DNA from: Lysobacteraceae bacterium
GTDB taxonomy: Bacteria > Pseudomonadota > Gammaproteobacteria > Xanthomonadales > Xanthomonadaceae
Assembly: GCA_004297225.1 (NCBI GenBank)
Contig: SCUI01000010.1
Coordinates: 310,001 to 374,000, forward strand
Direction: 5' to 3'
Length of the DNA: 64,000 bases
Below, piece by piece: positions 1-9,207 of this stretch (position 1 is the first letter of the stretch; the number at the start of each line of letters is the position of its first letter). Both the position numbers and the translations under genes were made by a program. Under the pieces are notes generated by a model, which did not search any database, was not told the origin of the DNA, and worked only from the letters and a program-made list of their open reading frames with translations.

Positions 1-375
1 AGGCTGGAGCCGGCGCAGGCGCGAGACGCGCTGCGCGTGCTGCTGCAGTGGCGCGCGAAGGGCCTCCGCCAGCCGCTGCTGTTCGCGCCGCGCAGCGGCT
101 GGTGCTACTACAACGCCGCCGATGTCGAGCGTGGCCTGAAGGCGGCGCGCGCGCAGTGGCAGGGCAGCGACCGCTCGTGGTCGGAAGGCGGGCAGCCCGC
201 CTACGCGCTGGCCTTGCGCGCCCGCGATCCGTTTACCAGCCGTGAAACGCTGACCGAGTTCGTGCGCACCACCGGCTCGGTGTTCTCGGCGCTGTGCAGC
301 GGGATTCCGCTCGTGCCCGAGCTGGACGACGACGCCATCGACCGCGCGCTCCGTGCCGGGGACGAGGACGAATGA
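1..375 (+). CDS. recC: Exodeoxyribonuclease V gamma subunit RecC, C-terminal part (truncated by window start)
   Basis: Open frame from base 1 to TGA at 373-375; directly upstream of recB with ATGA overlap; C-terminal RecC-like sequence. Confidence 0.8.
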   Translation, partial: RLEPAQARDALRVLLQWRAKGLRQPLLFAPRSGWCYYNAADVERGLKAARAQWQGSDRSWSEGGQPAYALALRARDPFTSRETLTEFVRTTGSVFSALCSGIPLVPELDDDAIDRALRAGDEDE

Positions 376-3300
376 GCACCGTGCCCGTCCGCGATCCCTA
401 TCTCGAACTGCCGCTGGACGGCGTGCGCCTGATCGAGGCGTCCGCCGGAACCGGCAAGACCTTCACCCTGGCCACGCTGGTGACGCGACTGGTGGTCGAG
501 CGCGGGCTGCGCGTCGGCCAGGTGCTGGCGGTGACCTTCACCGAGGCGGCGACCCAGGAACTGCGCAAGCGCATCCGCGAGCGCCTGCTGCTCGCGCTCG
601 CGGTGCTGGACGACCCCGGCAGCGACGACGAGGACGGCGAGACCGCACTGACCCGCGAGATCCTGCACGCCCATCGGGACCGCCGCGGTGAGACCGACGC
701 CGCGCTGCGGCGCCGCCTGCGGCAGGCGACGATGGAAGTCGACCTCGCCGCGATCTTCACCATCCACGGCTTCTGCGCACGCGTGCTGCGCGAGCACGCG
801 CTGGAGAGCGGCCAGGGCTTCGACCCGCCGGAGCTGCTGGCCAACGACCGCGACCTGCGCGCGGAACTGGCAGCCGATCTGTGGCGCGCGCACGGCAGCG
901 ACGCTGCCGGCGCCGAGGACCTGGTGGCGCTGTGGAGCGGCGGCCCGCCCGCGCTGGCCGAGGACCTGCGCCTGCTGCTGCGCGAACCCGCGCTGCTGCC
1001 GCCCGAGGCGCCGCTGCCGCCGGACCCGCTGGACAAGGTGCTCGAGACCGGGCGCGCGCTGGCCGACGGCTTCCGCGCGCACGGCCCGGAGTTTCTCGCG
1101 GTGCTGCTGGACGCGCTGGAGCGCAAGGTCCTCCACGGCGGCAGCTACAGGGCCGACTGGATCCAGGCGCTGTGGACCCAATTGGCGGGCTGGTGCGAAG
1201 GCGGCGACTACGAGGCGCCGCTGGACCCGCGCCTGGCGCGCTTCACCCGCGAGACGATGCGCGAGAAGACCAACGCCAAGTTCGTCGGCAACACGCCCGG
1301 GTCGCCGCTGTGCCCGCTGATCGAGGCCTATCTCGAGGCGGTCGCGGCCTGCAGCGCCTATCGCAACCGTCGCCGCATCGCGCTGCTGCACCGCATCCGC
1401 GGGGACGCCCGCCTGCGCCTGGCCGCGCTCAAGCAGCAGCGCCGGGTGCAGACCTACGACGACCTGATCGACGGCGTCGCCGATGCCCTCGACGGCCCGC
1501 ATGGCGCGTCGCTCGCGCGCCACCTGCGCGAGCAGTATTCGGTGGCGCTGGTCGACGAGTTCCAGGACACCGACCCGCGACAATGGAAGATCTTCGACCG
1601 CGTGTTCGGCAGCGGCAGCGATGCCCCCGCGCTGTTCCTGATCGGCGACCCGAAACAGGCCATCTACGGCTTCCGCGGCGGCGACGTCCACACCTACCTC
1701 GCCGCGCACGACACCGCCAGCGCCGCGCCGCCGCTGGGCCACAACTACCGCTCGCGGCCCGCTGTCCTCGCCGCGATCGACGCGCTCTACCGCCAAGCCG
1801 GCGACGACGCCTTCGTCGACCCGCGCATCCGCTTCCGCGAGGTCGAACCGGGCGGCGTGCGCACCGATGCGGACTTCCTCCACCACGGCAAGCCGGCCCC
1901 CGCGCTGACCTTGTGGCAGGCGCCGACGCCTCCGCCGAATGGCAAGGGCGAGATCAAGTCCTGGAACGCCGAGGACTCGCGCGCGCTGTGCACCAATGCA
2001 TGCGTCGCCGCGATCCATGTCGTGCTCAGTGCCGGACGCGCGGGCACCGCGACGATCGAAGGCAAGCCGGTGCAACCCGGCGACATCGCGGTGCTGGTGC
2101 GCACGCACCGCGAGGCCACGCGCATCCAGCAGGCGCTGGCCGCGGTCGGCATCCCGGCGGTCGCCGCCGGCAAGCAGAGCCTGTACGCCACCCCGGAAGC
2201 GCGCGAACTGCACACGCTGCTGCTGGCGCTGCTGCAGGGCGGCGACGACGGCCGCCTGCGCGCGGCCCTGTCCACCGTGCTGGTCGGCGAGGACGCCGCG
2301 GCGATCGCCGCCCTCGACGAGGGCGCGCACGACTGGCAGCACCGCGCGCTGGCTTGGCGCGAACGTCTGCTGCGCGGCGGTCCGCTGGCGCTGGTCGGCG
2401 CGTTGTGCGCCGAACACGGGCCGCGGCTGCTCGGCCTGGTGGATGGCGAACGTCGCGTTGGCAACTACCTGCAACTGGCCGAGGCGCTGCAGGAGGCGCA
2501 GGCCGCCGCGCTCGGGCTGCAGGGCCTGGTCGACTGGCTGGGCCAGCGCATCGCCCGCGCCGATCCCGACGACGAGACCCAGCTGCTGCGCCTGGAATCC
2601 GACGCGCGCCGCGTGCAGATCGTCACCCTGCACAAGAGCAAGGGCCTGGAATACCCGCTGGTGTTCCTGCCGTTCGCTGGCATCGGCCGGATGGAGCGCG
2701 CGCCGGCGCGGCTGTGCATCGCCCACCACGCAGGCAACGAGCGCCGGCTGCATTGGAACATCGGCGTCGACGAGGCCGAATGGCAATATGCCAAGGACGC
2801 GTGGAAGACGGAGGAGGCGGCCGAGGACGCGCGCCTCCTGTACGTCGGCATGACCCGCGCCCGCGACGCGCTGTGGATCGCGACTGGCCGGTTCTACAAC
2901 CACGATTGCGCCGCGCTGGCGCCGATGCTGGCGGACCCGGCGGCGCTGCAGGAGATGCCGGGCATCGTGTTCGACGCGACCACACCGCCGATCGGACTGC
3001 CGCGACTGCCGCCGGAAAGCGATGCCGCGGTGCCGCCCGCCGCCGTCGCTACGCGCGTGCTGTCGACCGACTGGTGGGTGCACAGCTTCTCCGGACTGTC
3101 GCGCGCCGACGGTGGCAGCGACGCGTCGACCGCGGCGACGGTGCCGGTGCCGGGCGGGCGCGACGAACCCGCCGTGCCGGACGCCGACGCCGCGCTGGTG
3201 GAAGCGGCGGTCGCCGGCTTCGATCCGCGCTTCGCCGGCCCGCGCTTCGGCGTGGCCCTGCATGGTGCGCTGGAACACGCGGACTTCGCGGCCTGGCAAC

Positions 3301-3971
3301 GCTGGCTGCCCGGCGACGACGCGCCCGCCGACGAGGCGCGCACCATCGCCCGCGCCCTGTGCGCCGAAGGTTTCGGCGCCGACGTGCTCGACGACGGCAT
3401 CGCCTTGGTCACGCAACTGGTCGGCAAGACGCTTCGCGTCGTGCTCCCTGAAGGCGTGCAGCTGTGCCACGTGCCGCCCGAAGACCGGCGCGCCGAGCTC
3501 GAGTTCCAGTTCTTGCTGAAGCCGACCAAGGTGGACGCGTTCCTCGCGCTGTTGCACCGCCATGATGTCGTGCGCGACCGCCACGGCTTCGGCTTCCTCC
3601 AGCGCCTGGAAGGCCTGATGACCGGCCTCATCGACCTGACCTACCGGCACGACGGCCGCTGGTACGTGCTCGACTACAAGTCCAACCGCCTGCCGCGCTA
3701 CGACGCCAACGGCCTGCGCGAGGCGATGCGGCACAGCGAGTACGACCTGCAGGCGCTGATCTACACCGTCGCCCTGCACCGCTGGCTGCGCTTCCGCCTT
3801 GGCGGCGATTACGACTACGGCCGCGACTTCGGCGGCATCCGTTATGTCTTTAGCCGCGGCATCGAGCTCGACGCCCGCGGCGATGGCGCCGCGCCGGGCG
3901 TGCACGCGCAGCGCTTCGAACCCGAGCTGGTCCACGCGCTCGATGCGCTGTTCGCCGGAGGCCAGGCATGA
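372..3971 (+). CDS. recB: Exodeoxyribonuclease V beta subunit RecB (helicase/nuclease)
   Basis: UvrD-like Walker A EASAGTGKTFTLA, VDEFQDTDPRQW, LLYVGMTRARDALW, C-terminal nuclease motif LDYKSN; start taken at ATG 372 rather than 294. Confidence 0.96.
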   Translation: MSTVPVRDPYLELPLDGVRLIEASAGTGKTFTLATLVTRLVVERGLRVGQVLAVTFTEAATQELRKRIRERLLLALAVLDDPGSDDEDGETALTREILHAHRDRRGETDAALRRRLRQATMEVDLAAIFTIHGFCARVLREHALESGQGFDPPELLANDRDLRAELAADLWRAHGSDAAGAEDLVALWSGGPPALAEDLRLLLREPALLPPEAPLPPDPLDKVLETGRALADGFRAHGPEFLAVLLDALERKVLHGGSYRADWIQALWTQLAGWCEGGDYEAPLDPRLARFTRETMREKTNAKFVGNTPGSPLCPLIEAYLEAVAACSAYRNRRRIALLHRIRGDARLRLAALKQQRRVQTYDDLIDGVADALDGPHGASLARHLREQYSVALVDEFQDTDPRQWKIFDRVFGSGSDAPALFLIGDPKQAIYGFRGGDVHTYLAAHDTASAAPPLGHNYRSRPAVLAAIDALYRQAGDDAFVDPRIRFREVEPGGVRTDADFLHHGKPAPALTLWQAPTPPPNGKGEIKSWNAEDSRALCTNACVAAIHVVLSAGRAGTATIEGKPVQPGDIAVLVRTHREATRIQQALAAVGIPAVAAGKQSLYATPEARELHTLLLALLQGGDDGRLRAALSTVLVGEDAAAIAALDEGAHDWQHRALAWRERLLRGGPLALVGALCAEHGPRLLGLVDGERRVGNYLQLAEALQEAQAAALGLQGLVDWLGQRIARADPDDETQLLRLESDARRVQIVTLHKSKGLEYPLVFLPFAGIGRMERAPARLCIAHHAGNERRLHWNIGVDEAEWQYAKDAWKTEEAAEDARLLYVGMTRARDALWIATGRFYNHDCAALAPMLADPAALQEMPGIVFDATTPPIGLPRLPPESDAAVPPAAVATRVLSTDWWVHSFSGLSRADGGSDASTAATVPVPGGRDEPAVPDADAALVEAAVAGFDPRFAGPRFGVALHGALEHADFAAWQRWLPGDDAPADEARTIARALCAEGFGADVLDDGIALVTQLVGKTLRVVLPEGVQLCHVPPEDRRAELEFQFLLKPTKVDAFLALLHRHDVVRDRHGFGFLQRLEGLMTGLIDLTYRHDGRWYVLDYKSNRLPRYDANGLREAMRHSEYDLQALIYTVALHRWLRFRLGGDYDYGRDFGGIRYVFSRGIELDARGDGAAPGVHAQRFEPELVHALDALFAGGQA

Positions 3972-5647
3972 GCGCCGTCGCGCTCCCGCTGCTCGACGCG
4001 CTCTGGCGCAGCGGCGCCCTGCGCACGATCGACCACGCGCTGGCGCAATCGCTGCGCCGCCTCGATCCGGCCACGCCGGACAGCGTGCTCGCCGCGGCCG
4101 CGCTGGCCTCGCTGGCCGTGGCGCGCGGGCACGCCGGCTTCGACCTCGCCTCGCCGGAGACGCTGATCGAAAGCGCCGGAATCCCCTGGCCCGATGCTGA
4201 CGCGTGGCGCCGCGAACTGGCCGTCTCGCGCTGGGTCGCCGTGCCCACGGACGGCGCCGAAGCCGCCAACGCGAGCCGCCCGCTGGTGCTCGAAGACGCG
4301 CCCGGCGCTCCGGACCTGCTCTACCTGCGCCGCTACCGCGAATACGAGCGTCGCGTCGCTTCCGGCCTGCAGCGCCTCGCCGCGTTCCCCGACCCGGGCG
4401 GCGTGGACCTCGTCACCGGCGGCCCCGGCACCGGCAAAACCACCACCATCGCCCGCATGCTGGTCACGCTGGTGGACGAAGCGCGCCAGGCCGGGCGCCC
4501 CGAACCGCGCATCGCCCTGGCCGCGCCCACCGGCCGCGCCGCCGAGCGCGTGGCCGAAAGCGTGCGCAACGCGCTGCAGGCGCTGGCCAACGAAGGCACC
4601 GACGCGGGCATCCTCGAAGTGCTACCCACCAGCGGCACGACCCTGCACCGCCTGCTCGGCACCATTCCCGACAGCCCGCGCTTCCGCCACGACGCCGAGA
4701 CCCCGCTGCCTTTCGACGTAGTCGTCGTCGACGAAGCCTCGATGATCGACCTGCCGCTGATGGCCAAGCTGGTCGAAGCCGTCCCCGACCGCGCGCGCCT
4801 GGTGCTGATCGGCGACCCCGACCAGCTGCCGTCGGTCGAAGCCGGCGACGTGCTCAGCGGGATTCTTGCGGCCGATGAGCGTGCATTCCCTGCGCGCCGT
4901 ACCCACCTGACCAAGGCCTGGCGCCAGCACGACGCTCTCGATCTCGCCCCGCTCGCCAACGCCGTGCGAGAAGGCGACAGCGCCACCGCGCTGAAGCTGC
5001 TCCGCAGCGGCGAACTCTCAGGCGTGCAGTTCCACGAAGACCTCGCCGACCCGCTGCAGCCACCGCACCGCGACCGCCTGCTCGCCCACTGGCGCGCGCT
5101 GGCCGAAGCCGACAATCCCGCGCAGGCACTCCAGCTCGCGTCGCGTTTGCGCATCCTCACCGGCGTCCGCGATGGCCCGCAGGGCGCGCGTATCCTCAAC
5201 GCGCGCATCGAAGCCATGCTCGCCGGTTCGGGCAACGCTTCGGGCAAGCACTTCCACGGCCGCCTGCTGTTGATCACCGAGAACAGCTACCGCCACCGCC
5301 TCTTCAACGGCGACATCGGCATCTGCTTCCGCGATTCCGAGGGCACCGTGCTCGCCTGGTTCGCAGGCGACACCCCCGACGCCCCGCGCGCCTTCCACCC
5401 CGCCGCGCTACCGGCACACGACAGCGCCTTCGCGATGACGGTGCACAAGGCGCAAGGATCGGAGTTCGACGAAGTCTGGCTGCTGCTGCCCGCGCATGAC
5501 AGCCGGGTGCTCTCTCGCGAATTGGTCTATACCGGCATTACCCGCGCGCGACGGGAACTGCGTTTGACCGGGAGCGCACGGGTCATTGAGGCAGCGCTGG
5601 AGCGGCATGCCAGCCGGTGGTCTGGGTTGGGGTGGCGGCTGGGGTAG
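3968..5647 (+). CDS. recD: Exodeoxyribonuclease V alpha subunit RecD
   Basis: Walker A GGPGTGKTTTIARML, VVVDEASMIDLPLM, TVHKAQGSEFDEV; ATGA overlap with recB. Confidence 0.96.
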   Translation: MSAVALPLLDALWRSGALRTIDHALAQSLRRLDPATPDSVLAAAALASLAVARGHAGFDLASPETLIESAGIPWPDADAWRRELAVSRWVAVPTDGAEAANASRPLVLEDAPGAPDLLYLRRYREYERRVASGLQRLAAFPDPGGVDLVTGGPGTGKTTTIARMLVTLVDEARQAGRPEPRIALAAPTGRAAERVAESVRNALQALANEGTDAGILEVLPTSGTTLHRLLGTIPDSPRFRHDAETPLPFDVVVVDEASMIDLPLMAKLVEAVPDRARLVLIGDPDQLPSVEAGDVLSGILAADERAFPARRTHLTKAWRQHDALDLAPLANAVREGDSATALKLLRSGELSGVQFHEDLADPLQPPHRDRLLAHWRALAEADNPAQALQLASRLRILTGVRDGPQGARILNARIEAMLAGSGNASGKHFHGRLLLITENSYRHRLFNGDIGICFRDSEGTVLAWFAGDTPDAPRAFHPAALPAHDSAFAMTVHKAQGSEFDEVWLLLPAHDSRVLSRELVYTGITRARRELRLTGSARVIEAALERHASRWSGLGWRLG

Positions 5648-5673
5648 GTAATCGGGCGTCCGAACGGGGAAGC

Positions 5674-5745
5674 CATGCATAGAAAACGCTTTGGCTTTGA
5701 CAGTTCGCAAATGTCGTGTATAAGAAATGAGAATTTCTATGCATG
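5674..5745. promoter_or_regulatory. fic control region: 12-bp perfect inverted repeat CATGCATAGAAA (5674-5685) / TTTCTATGCATG (5734-5745) flanking a TTGACA (5697-5702)-N16-TATAAG (5719-5724) promoter
   Basis: Read directly from sequence; right arm includes the fic ATG. Confidence 0.75.
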
Positions 5746-6840
5746 AATCAGTCCATGTCCATCACGCCCCTGCACAAGCTCGCCCCGGGACGATTCGACA
5801 CCGCGCCGATCCTGAAACGGCTGAACATCGCCAGCCGCAACCTGGCCGAACTGAAAGGCGTGGCAGCCACCATTCCCAACCAGAACATCCTGATCAACAC
5901 CCTCACCCTGCAGGAAGCGCGGGACAGCTCTGCGATCGAGAACATCGTCACCACCCAGGATGATCTGTACCGCGAGGACGACCCCGCCACCGCCACCGGC
6001 ATGGCCATCAAGGAAGTACTGCGTTATCGGCAGGCGCTGCAGACGGGGTCGGAACACGTCCGGGAGACGGGCCTGCTGACGCTCAACACCATCTTGGCCA
6101 TCCAGCAACAGCTGGAATGCAACCAGGCGGGCTTGCGCAGGCTGCCCGGAACGGCCCTGCGCGACAGTGAAGGCCGGCTGGTCTACGAGCCTCCGCAGGA
6201 TGGGAACGAAGTCGCTCGGCTGATGCACGAGCTCGAACGGTTCATCCATGACGAGCCGTCGTTCCAAGTCGATCCGCTGGTGAAGATGGCCCTGATCCAC
6301 CACCAGTTCGAGAGCATCCACCCCTTCTACGACGGCAACGGCCGCACCGGCCGTATCGTCAACGTGTTGTACCTGGTGAAGGAAGGCCTGCTCGAGATCC
6401 CGGTGCTCTACCTGAGCCGGCACATCGTCCGAACCAAACCAGATTACTACCGCCTGCTGCAAGCCGTGCGCGAAACCGATGCATGGGAGGAGTGGGTGCT
6501 GTACATGCTCGGCGCCGTGGCCAGTACCGCGCGCGAGACCATTGACACCACCCTGGCGATCAAGGACTTGCTGCAACGAACCAAGCAACGGGTGCGCGAG
6601 AACTACAAATTTTACAGCCAGGACCTGATCAACAACCTGTTCAACCATCCCTACACGCGGGTCGAATTCGCGCAGCGCGAACTTGGCGTGTCGCGCGTCA
6701 CCGCAACCAAGTACCTCGACACGCTTGCTGGCGACGGCGTGCTGGACAAGGTACGCGTGGGCCGCAACAACTACTATGTCAACCGGCCGCTGTTCGCGCT
6801 GCTGAGCCGGCACGACACCAATCCCCGGCCGGGCGCATGA
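5743..6840 (+). CDS. Fic family protein (class II, N-terminal inhibitory motif, C-terminal winged HTH)
   Basis: Fic motif HPFYDGNGRTGR, inhibitory motif SSAIEN, C-terminal HTH-like YTRVEFAQRELGVSRVTATKYLDTLAGDGVL. Confidence 0.95.
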   Translation: MNQSMSITPLHKLAPGRFDTAPILKRLNIASRNLAELKGVAATIPNQNILINTLTLQEARDSSAIENIVTTQDDLYREDDPATATGMAIKEVLRYRQALQTGSEHVRETGLLTLNTILAIQQQLECNQAGLRRLPGTALRDSEGRLVYEPPQDGNEVARLMHELERFIHDEPSFQVDPLVKMALIHHQFESIHPFYDGNGRTGRIVNVLYLVKEGLLEIPVLYLSRHIVRTKPDYYRLLQAVRETDAWEEWVLYMLGAVASTARETIDTTLAIKDLLQRTKQRVRENYKFYSQDLINNLFNHPYTRVEFAQRELGVSRVTATKYLDTLAGDGVLDKVRVGRNNYYVNRPLFALLSRHDTNPRPGA

Positions 6841-6889
6841 GCCGCTACGACCTATCTCGATCGCGACACCCTGATCCGCTTGCTCGGCC

Positions 6890-7282
6890 TCAGGCCGACC
6901 CCCTGACCTCGCTCTCGGTGTGCGCCGCGCACTTCCACTGGCCGTCGATCCGCACCCAGGTCGACGAATCGACCACGTCCTGCTCGACCGTCTCGCCCTT
7001 GTGGGTGAACTTCTGCCACGCGCGGTAGGTGGCGATGGCCACGTCGTCGCGCGGGAACAGCACGTCGAAGTCAGTGAAGCGCCAGCCGAGCACCCGCGAC
7101 TGCGGATCCGTCGCCATCTTCTCGTAGGTCGGCGGATCGAACGACATCGCGCCGTGCGAGCTGACCATCAGCGCGGTATCGGTCAGCATCGCCGACGCCA
7201 CCTTCGGCTCGCCGTCCTCCAGCGATTGCCAGAACGCCCGTTCCAGGCGTTCGATCTCGTTGCGGGCGTCGTCGTCGTGCAT
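6890..7282 (-). CDS. SnoaL/DUF4440-like (NTF2-fold) protein
   Basis: ORF MHDDDARNEIERLERAFWQSLEDGEPKVASAMLTDTALMVSSHG...WVRIDGQWKCAAHTES typical of NTF2-like proteins; start chosen at 7282. Confidence 0.75.
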   Translation of the reverse strand: MHDDDARNEIERLERAFWQSLEDGEPKVASAMLTDTALMVSSHGAMSFDPPTYEKMATDPQSRVLGWRFTDFDVLFPRDDVAIATYRAWQKFTHKGETVEQDVVDSSTWVRIDGQWKCAAHTESEVRGSA

Positions 7283-7446
7283 TTCCGGCTCCGGTTGTCG
7301 CGTGTTGCCCGCATCCTCGGCGCCTGAACGTTCGCTGCGCGTCAACCCTGAACACGCGTTCGCTTCACCGCTCCAATACTGTTCCGTCGCGATGATGACT
7401 GGGCCGCAGCACAGGGCGCGGCGCCCCACACCAGGAGAGCAGTTCG

Positions 7447-7908
7447 ATGAGCGACATCAAGAAGGACCACAGCATTGGAGAAGGCACCGGCGCGGTTGCC
7501 GGCAGCGTGACGGGCGCGGCGGTGGGTTCGGTCGCCGGTCCGGTCGGCACCGTGGTGGGCGCGGTCGTGGGCGGCGTGGTTGGCGCCAAGGCCGGCGACT
7601 CGATTGCCGAGGCGATCAACCCCACCGACTACAACGACTACTTCGAGGCCAACTACAAGAACGCGCCGTACTACTCCAGCGGGCGCGACTGGAGCGACTA
7701 CCAGCCGGCGTACCAGTACAGCTACGACACCTACGGCCAGTATCGCGGGCAGCGTTTCGAGGACATCGAACCGCAGCTCGAGCGCGACTGGGAGACCAAC
7801 CGTGCGCGTTCGCGGCTGGCCTGGCCGGAAGCGCGCGGCGCGGTGCGCGATGGCTGGCACCACATCGAGCGTGCGATGCCGGGCGACGCGGATCGCGACG
7901 GTCGCTGA
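7447..7908 (+). CDS. Glycine-zipper protein, paralog 1
   Basis: GxxxG-rich hydrophobic N-terminus GTGAVAGSVTGAAVGSVAGPVGTVVGAVVGGVVGAKAG, then Tyr-rich domain. Confidence 0.75.
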   Translation: MSDIKKDHSIGEGTGAVAGSVTGAAVGSVAGPVGTVVGAVVGGVVGAKAGDSIAEAINPTDYNDYFEANYKNAPYYSSGRDWSDYQPAYQYSYDTYGQYRGQRFEDIEPQLERDWETNRARSRLAWPEARGAVRDGWHHIERAMPGDADRDGR

Positions 7909-7983
7909 CGCATCGGGCGCGGCTTCACCCGCATTGAACGAAGCCGCGCCCACAGTCGCCCAAGGCCCGAGCGGGGAACGACC

Positions 7984-8439
7984 ATGAGCCTGAAGAAGGA
8001 CCACATCCTCGGCAGCGGCAGCGCCGCGTTGGCCGCCGGCGCCGCGGGAGCGGCGATCGGCGGCATGCTCGGAGGGCCGGCCGGTGTCGCGGTCGGCGCG
8101 GCGGCGGGCGGCGCGCTGGGCGCCGTGGCCGGGCAACGCGCCTCCGAGGCGCGCGACCCGCGCGGCGACCTCGGGCGCTTCGAACAGATCTACTTCAAGA
8201 TGCCCTACTACGCCGAAGGCCACGACTGGCACGACTATGCGCCGGCTTACCGTTACGGCCTCGAAGCCTGGAGCAACCACCAGGGCCGCACCCTGGGCGA
8301 GGTCGAATCGCAGCTGCAGGGCGGCTGGGAATCGGCGCAGCGTTTCGGATCGCGGCTGCAATGGCAGCAAGCCCGGCCGGCGATCGAACATGCGTGGCAG
8401 TCGAAGGACGAGGAGCAGCGCAAGCGCCTTTCGACATGA
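7984..8439 (+). CDS. Glycine-zipper protein, paralog 2
   Basis: Same architecture as 7447..7908: KKDH start, Gly-zipper, PYYxxGxDWxDYxPAYxY block. Confidence 0.75.
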   Translation: MSLKKDHILGSGSAALAAGAAGAAIGGMLGGPAGVAVGAAAGGALGAVAGQRASEARDPRGDLGRFEQIYFKMPYYAEGHDWHDYAPAYRYGLEAWSNHQGRTLGEVESQLQGGWESAQRFGSRLQWQQARPAIEHAWQSKDEEQRKRLST

Positions 8440-8502
8440 CCGGGTGGCGGCCCGTGCCGCCACTGCTAGGATGCGCCCTCGCCCAAAGTCGAGTCATCCG
8501 TC

Positions 8503-9102
8503 ATGAGCAACGCCCCCGACGGCCCCGAGGTCTCCCGCGACCAGGCCGAGGACGCGATCCGCACCCTGCTCCGCTGGGCCGGCGAGGACCCCGCTCGCGA
8601 GGGCCTGCTGGAAACCCCGGCGCGCGTCGCCCGCGCCTACCGCGACTGGTTCAGCGGCTACAGCCTGGATCCGGACGACTACCTCGCGCGCACCTTCGAG
8701 GAAGTCTGTGGCTACGACGAGATGATCGTGCTGCGCGACATCGAGTTCGAGTCGCACTGCGAGCACCACATGGCGCCGATCATCGGCAAGGCGCACATCG
8801 GCTACCTGCCCGACGGCAAGGTCGTGGGCATCAGCAAGCTCGCGCGCGTGGTCGACGCCTACGCTCGCCGCTTCCAGGTGCAGGAGAAGATGACCGCGCA
8901 GATCGCCGGTTGCATCGAGCGGGTGCTGCAGCCGCGCGGCGTCGGCGTGGTGATCGTCGGCGCGCACGAGTGCATGACCACCCGCGGCGTGCACAAGCGC
9001 GGCGTCAGCATGATCACCTCGAAGATGCTCGGCAGCTTCCGCGACGATGCCCGCACCCGCAGCGAGTTCCTGCAGTTCATCGACGTGGGCCCCGGCAGAT
9101 AA
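8503..9102 (+). CDS. folE: GTP cyclohydrolase I
   Basis: [30 protein letters not shown] motifs. Confidence 0.97.
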   Translation: MSNAPDGPEVSRDQAEDAIRTLLRWAGEDPAREGLLETPARVARAYRDWFSGYSLDPDDYLARTFEEVCGYDEMIVLRDIEFESHCEHHMAPIIGKAHIGYLPDGKVVGISKLARVVDAYARRFQVQEKMTAQIAGCIERVLQPRGVGVVIVGAHECMTTRGVHKRGVSMITSKMLGSFRDDARTRSEFLQFIDVGPGR

Positions 9103-9112
9103 CACAACCCGG

Positions 9113-9162
9113 TTGTGGGAGCGGCGCAAGCCGCGACATCGCGGCTCGCGCCGCTCCCACAA
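9113..9162. repeat. REP-like extragenic palindrome, 14-bp outer arms TTGTGGGAGCGGCG/CGCCGCTCCCACAA plus inner AGCCGCGA-CA-TCGCGGCT
   Basis: Perfect arms in sequence; fits the REP-type palindromes common in Xanthomonadaceae genomes. Confidence 0.85.
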
Positions 9163-9207
9163 GGTGGAATCACGTCTCCATGGCATCGCGGGCGGCACAG
9201 TCGCCGG

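Noticed and set aside
201-3935. 1244-aa minus-strand ORF opposite recB
   Set aside because: Shadow ORF of a GC-rich gene; R/A/Q/H/V-rich low-information sequence with no motifs, while recB is unambiguous
1-6840. recBCD plus Fic as an integrated phage-defence island
   Set aside because: recBCD is ordinary housekeeping content; no other defence gene, integrase or composition break seen, only adjacency
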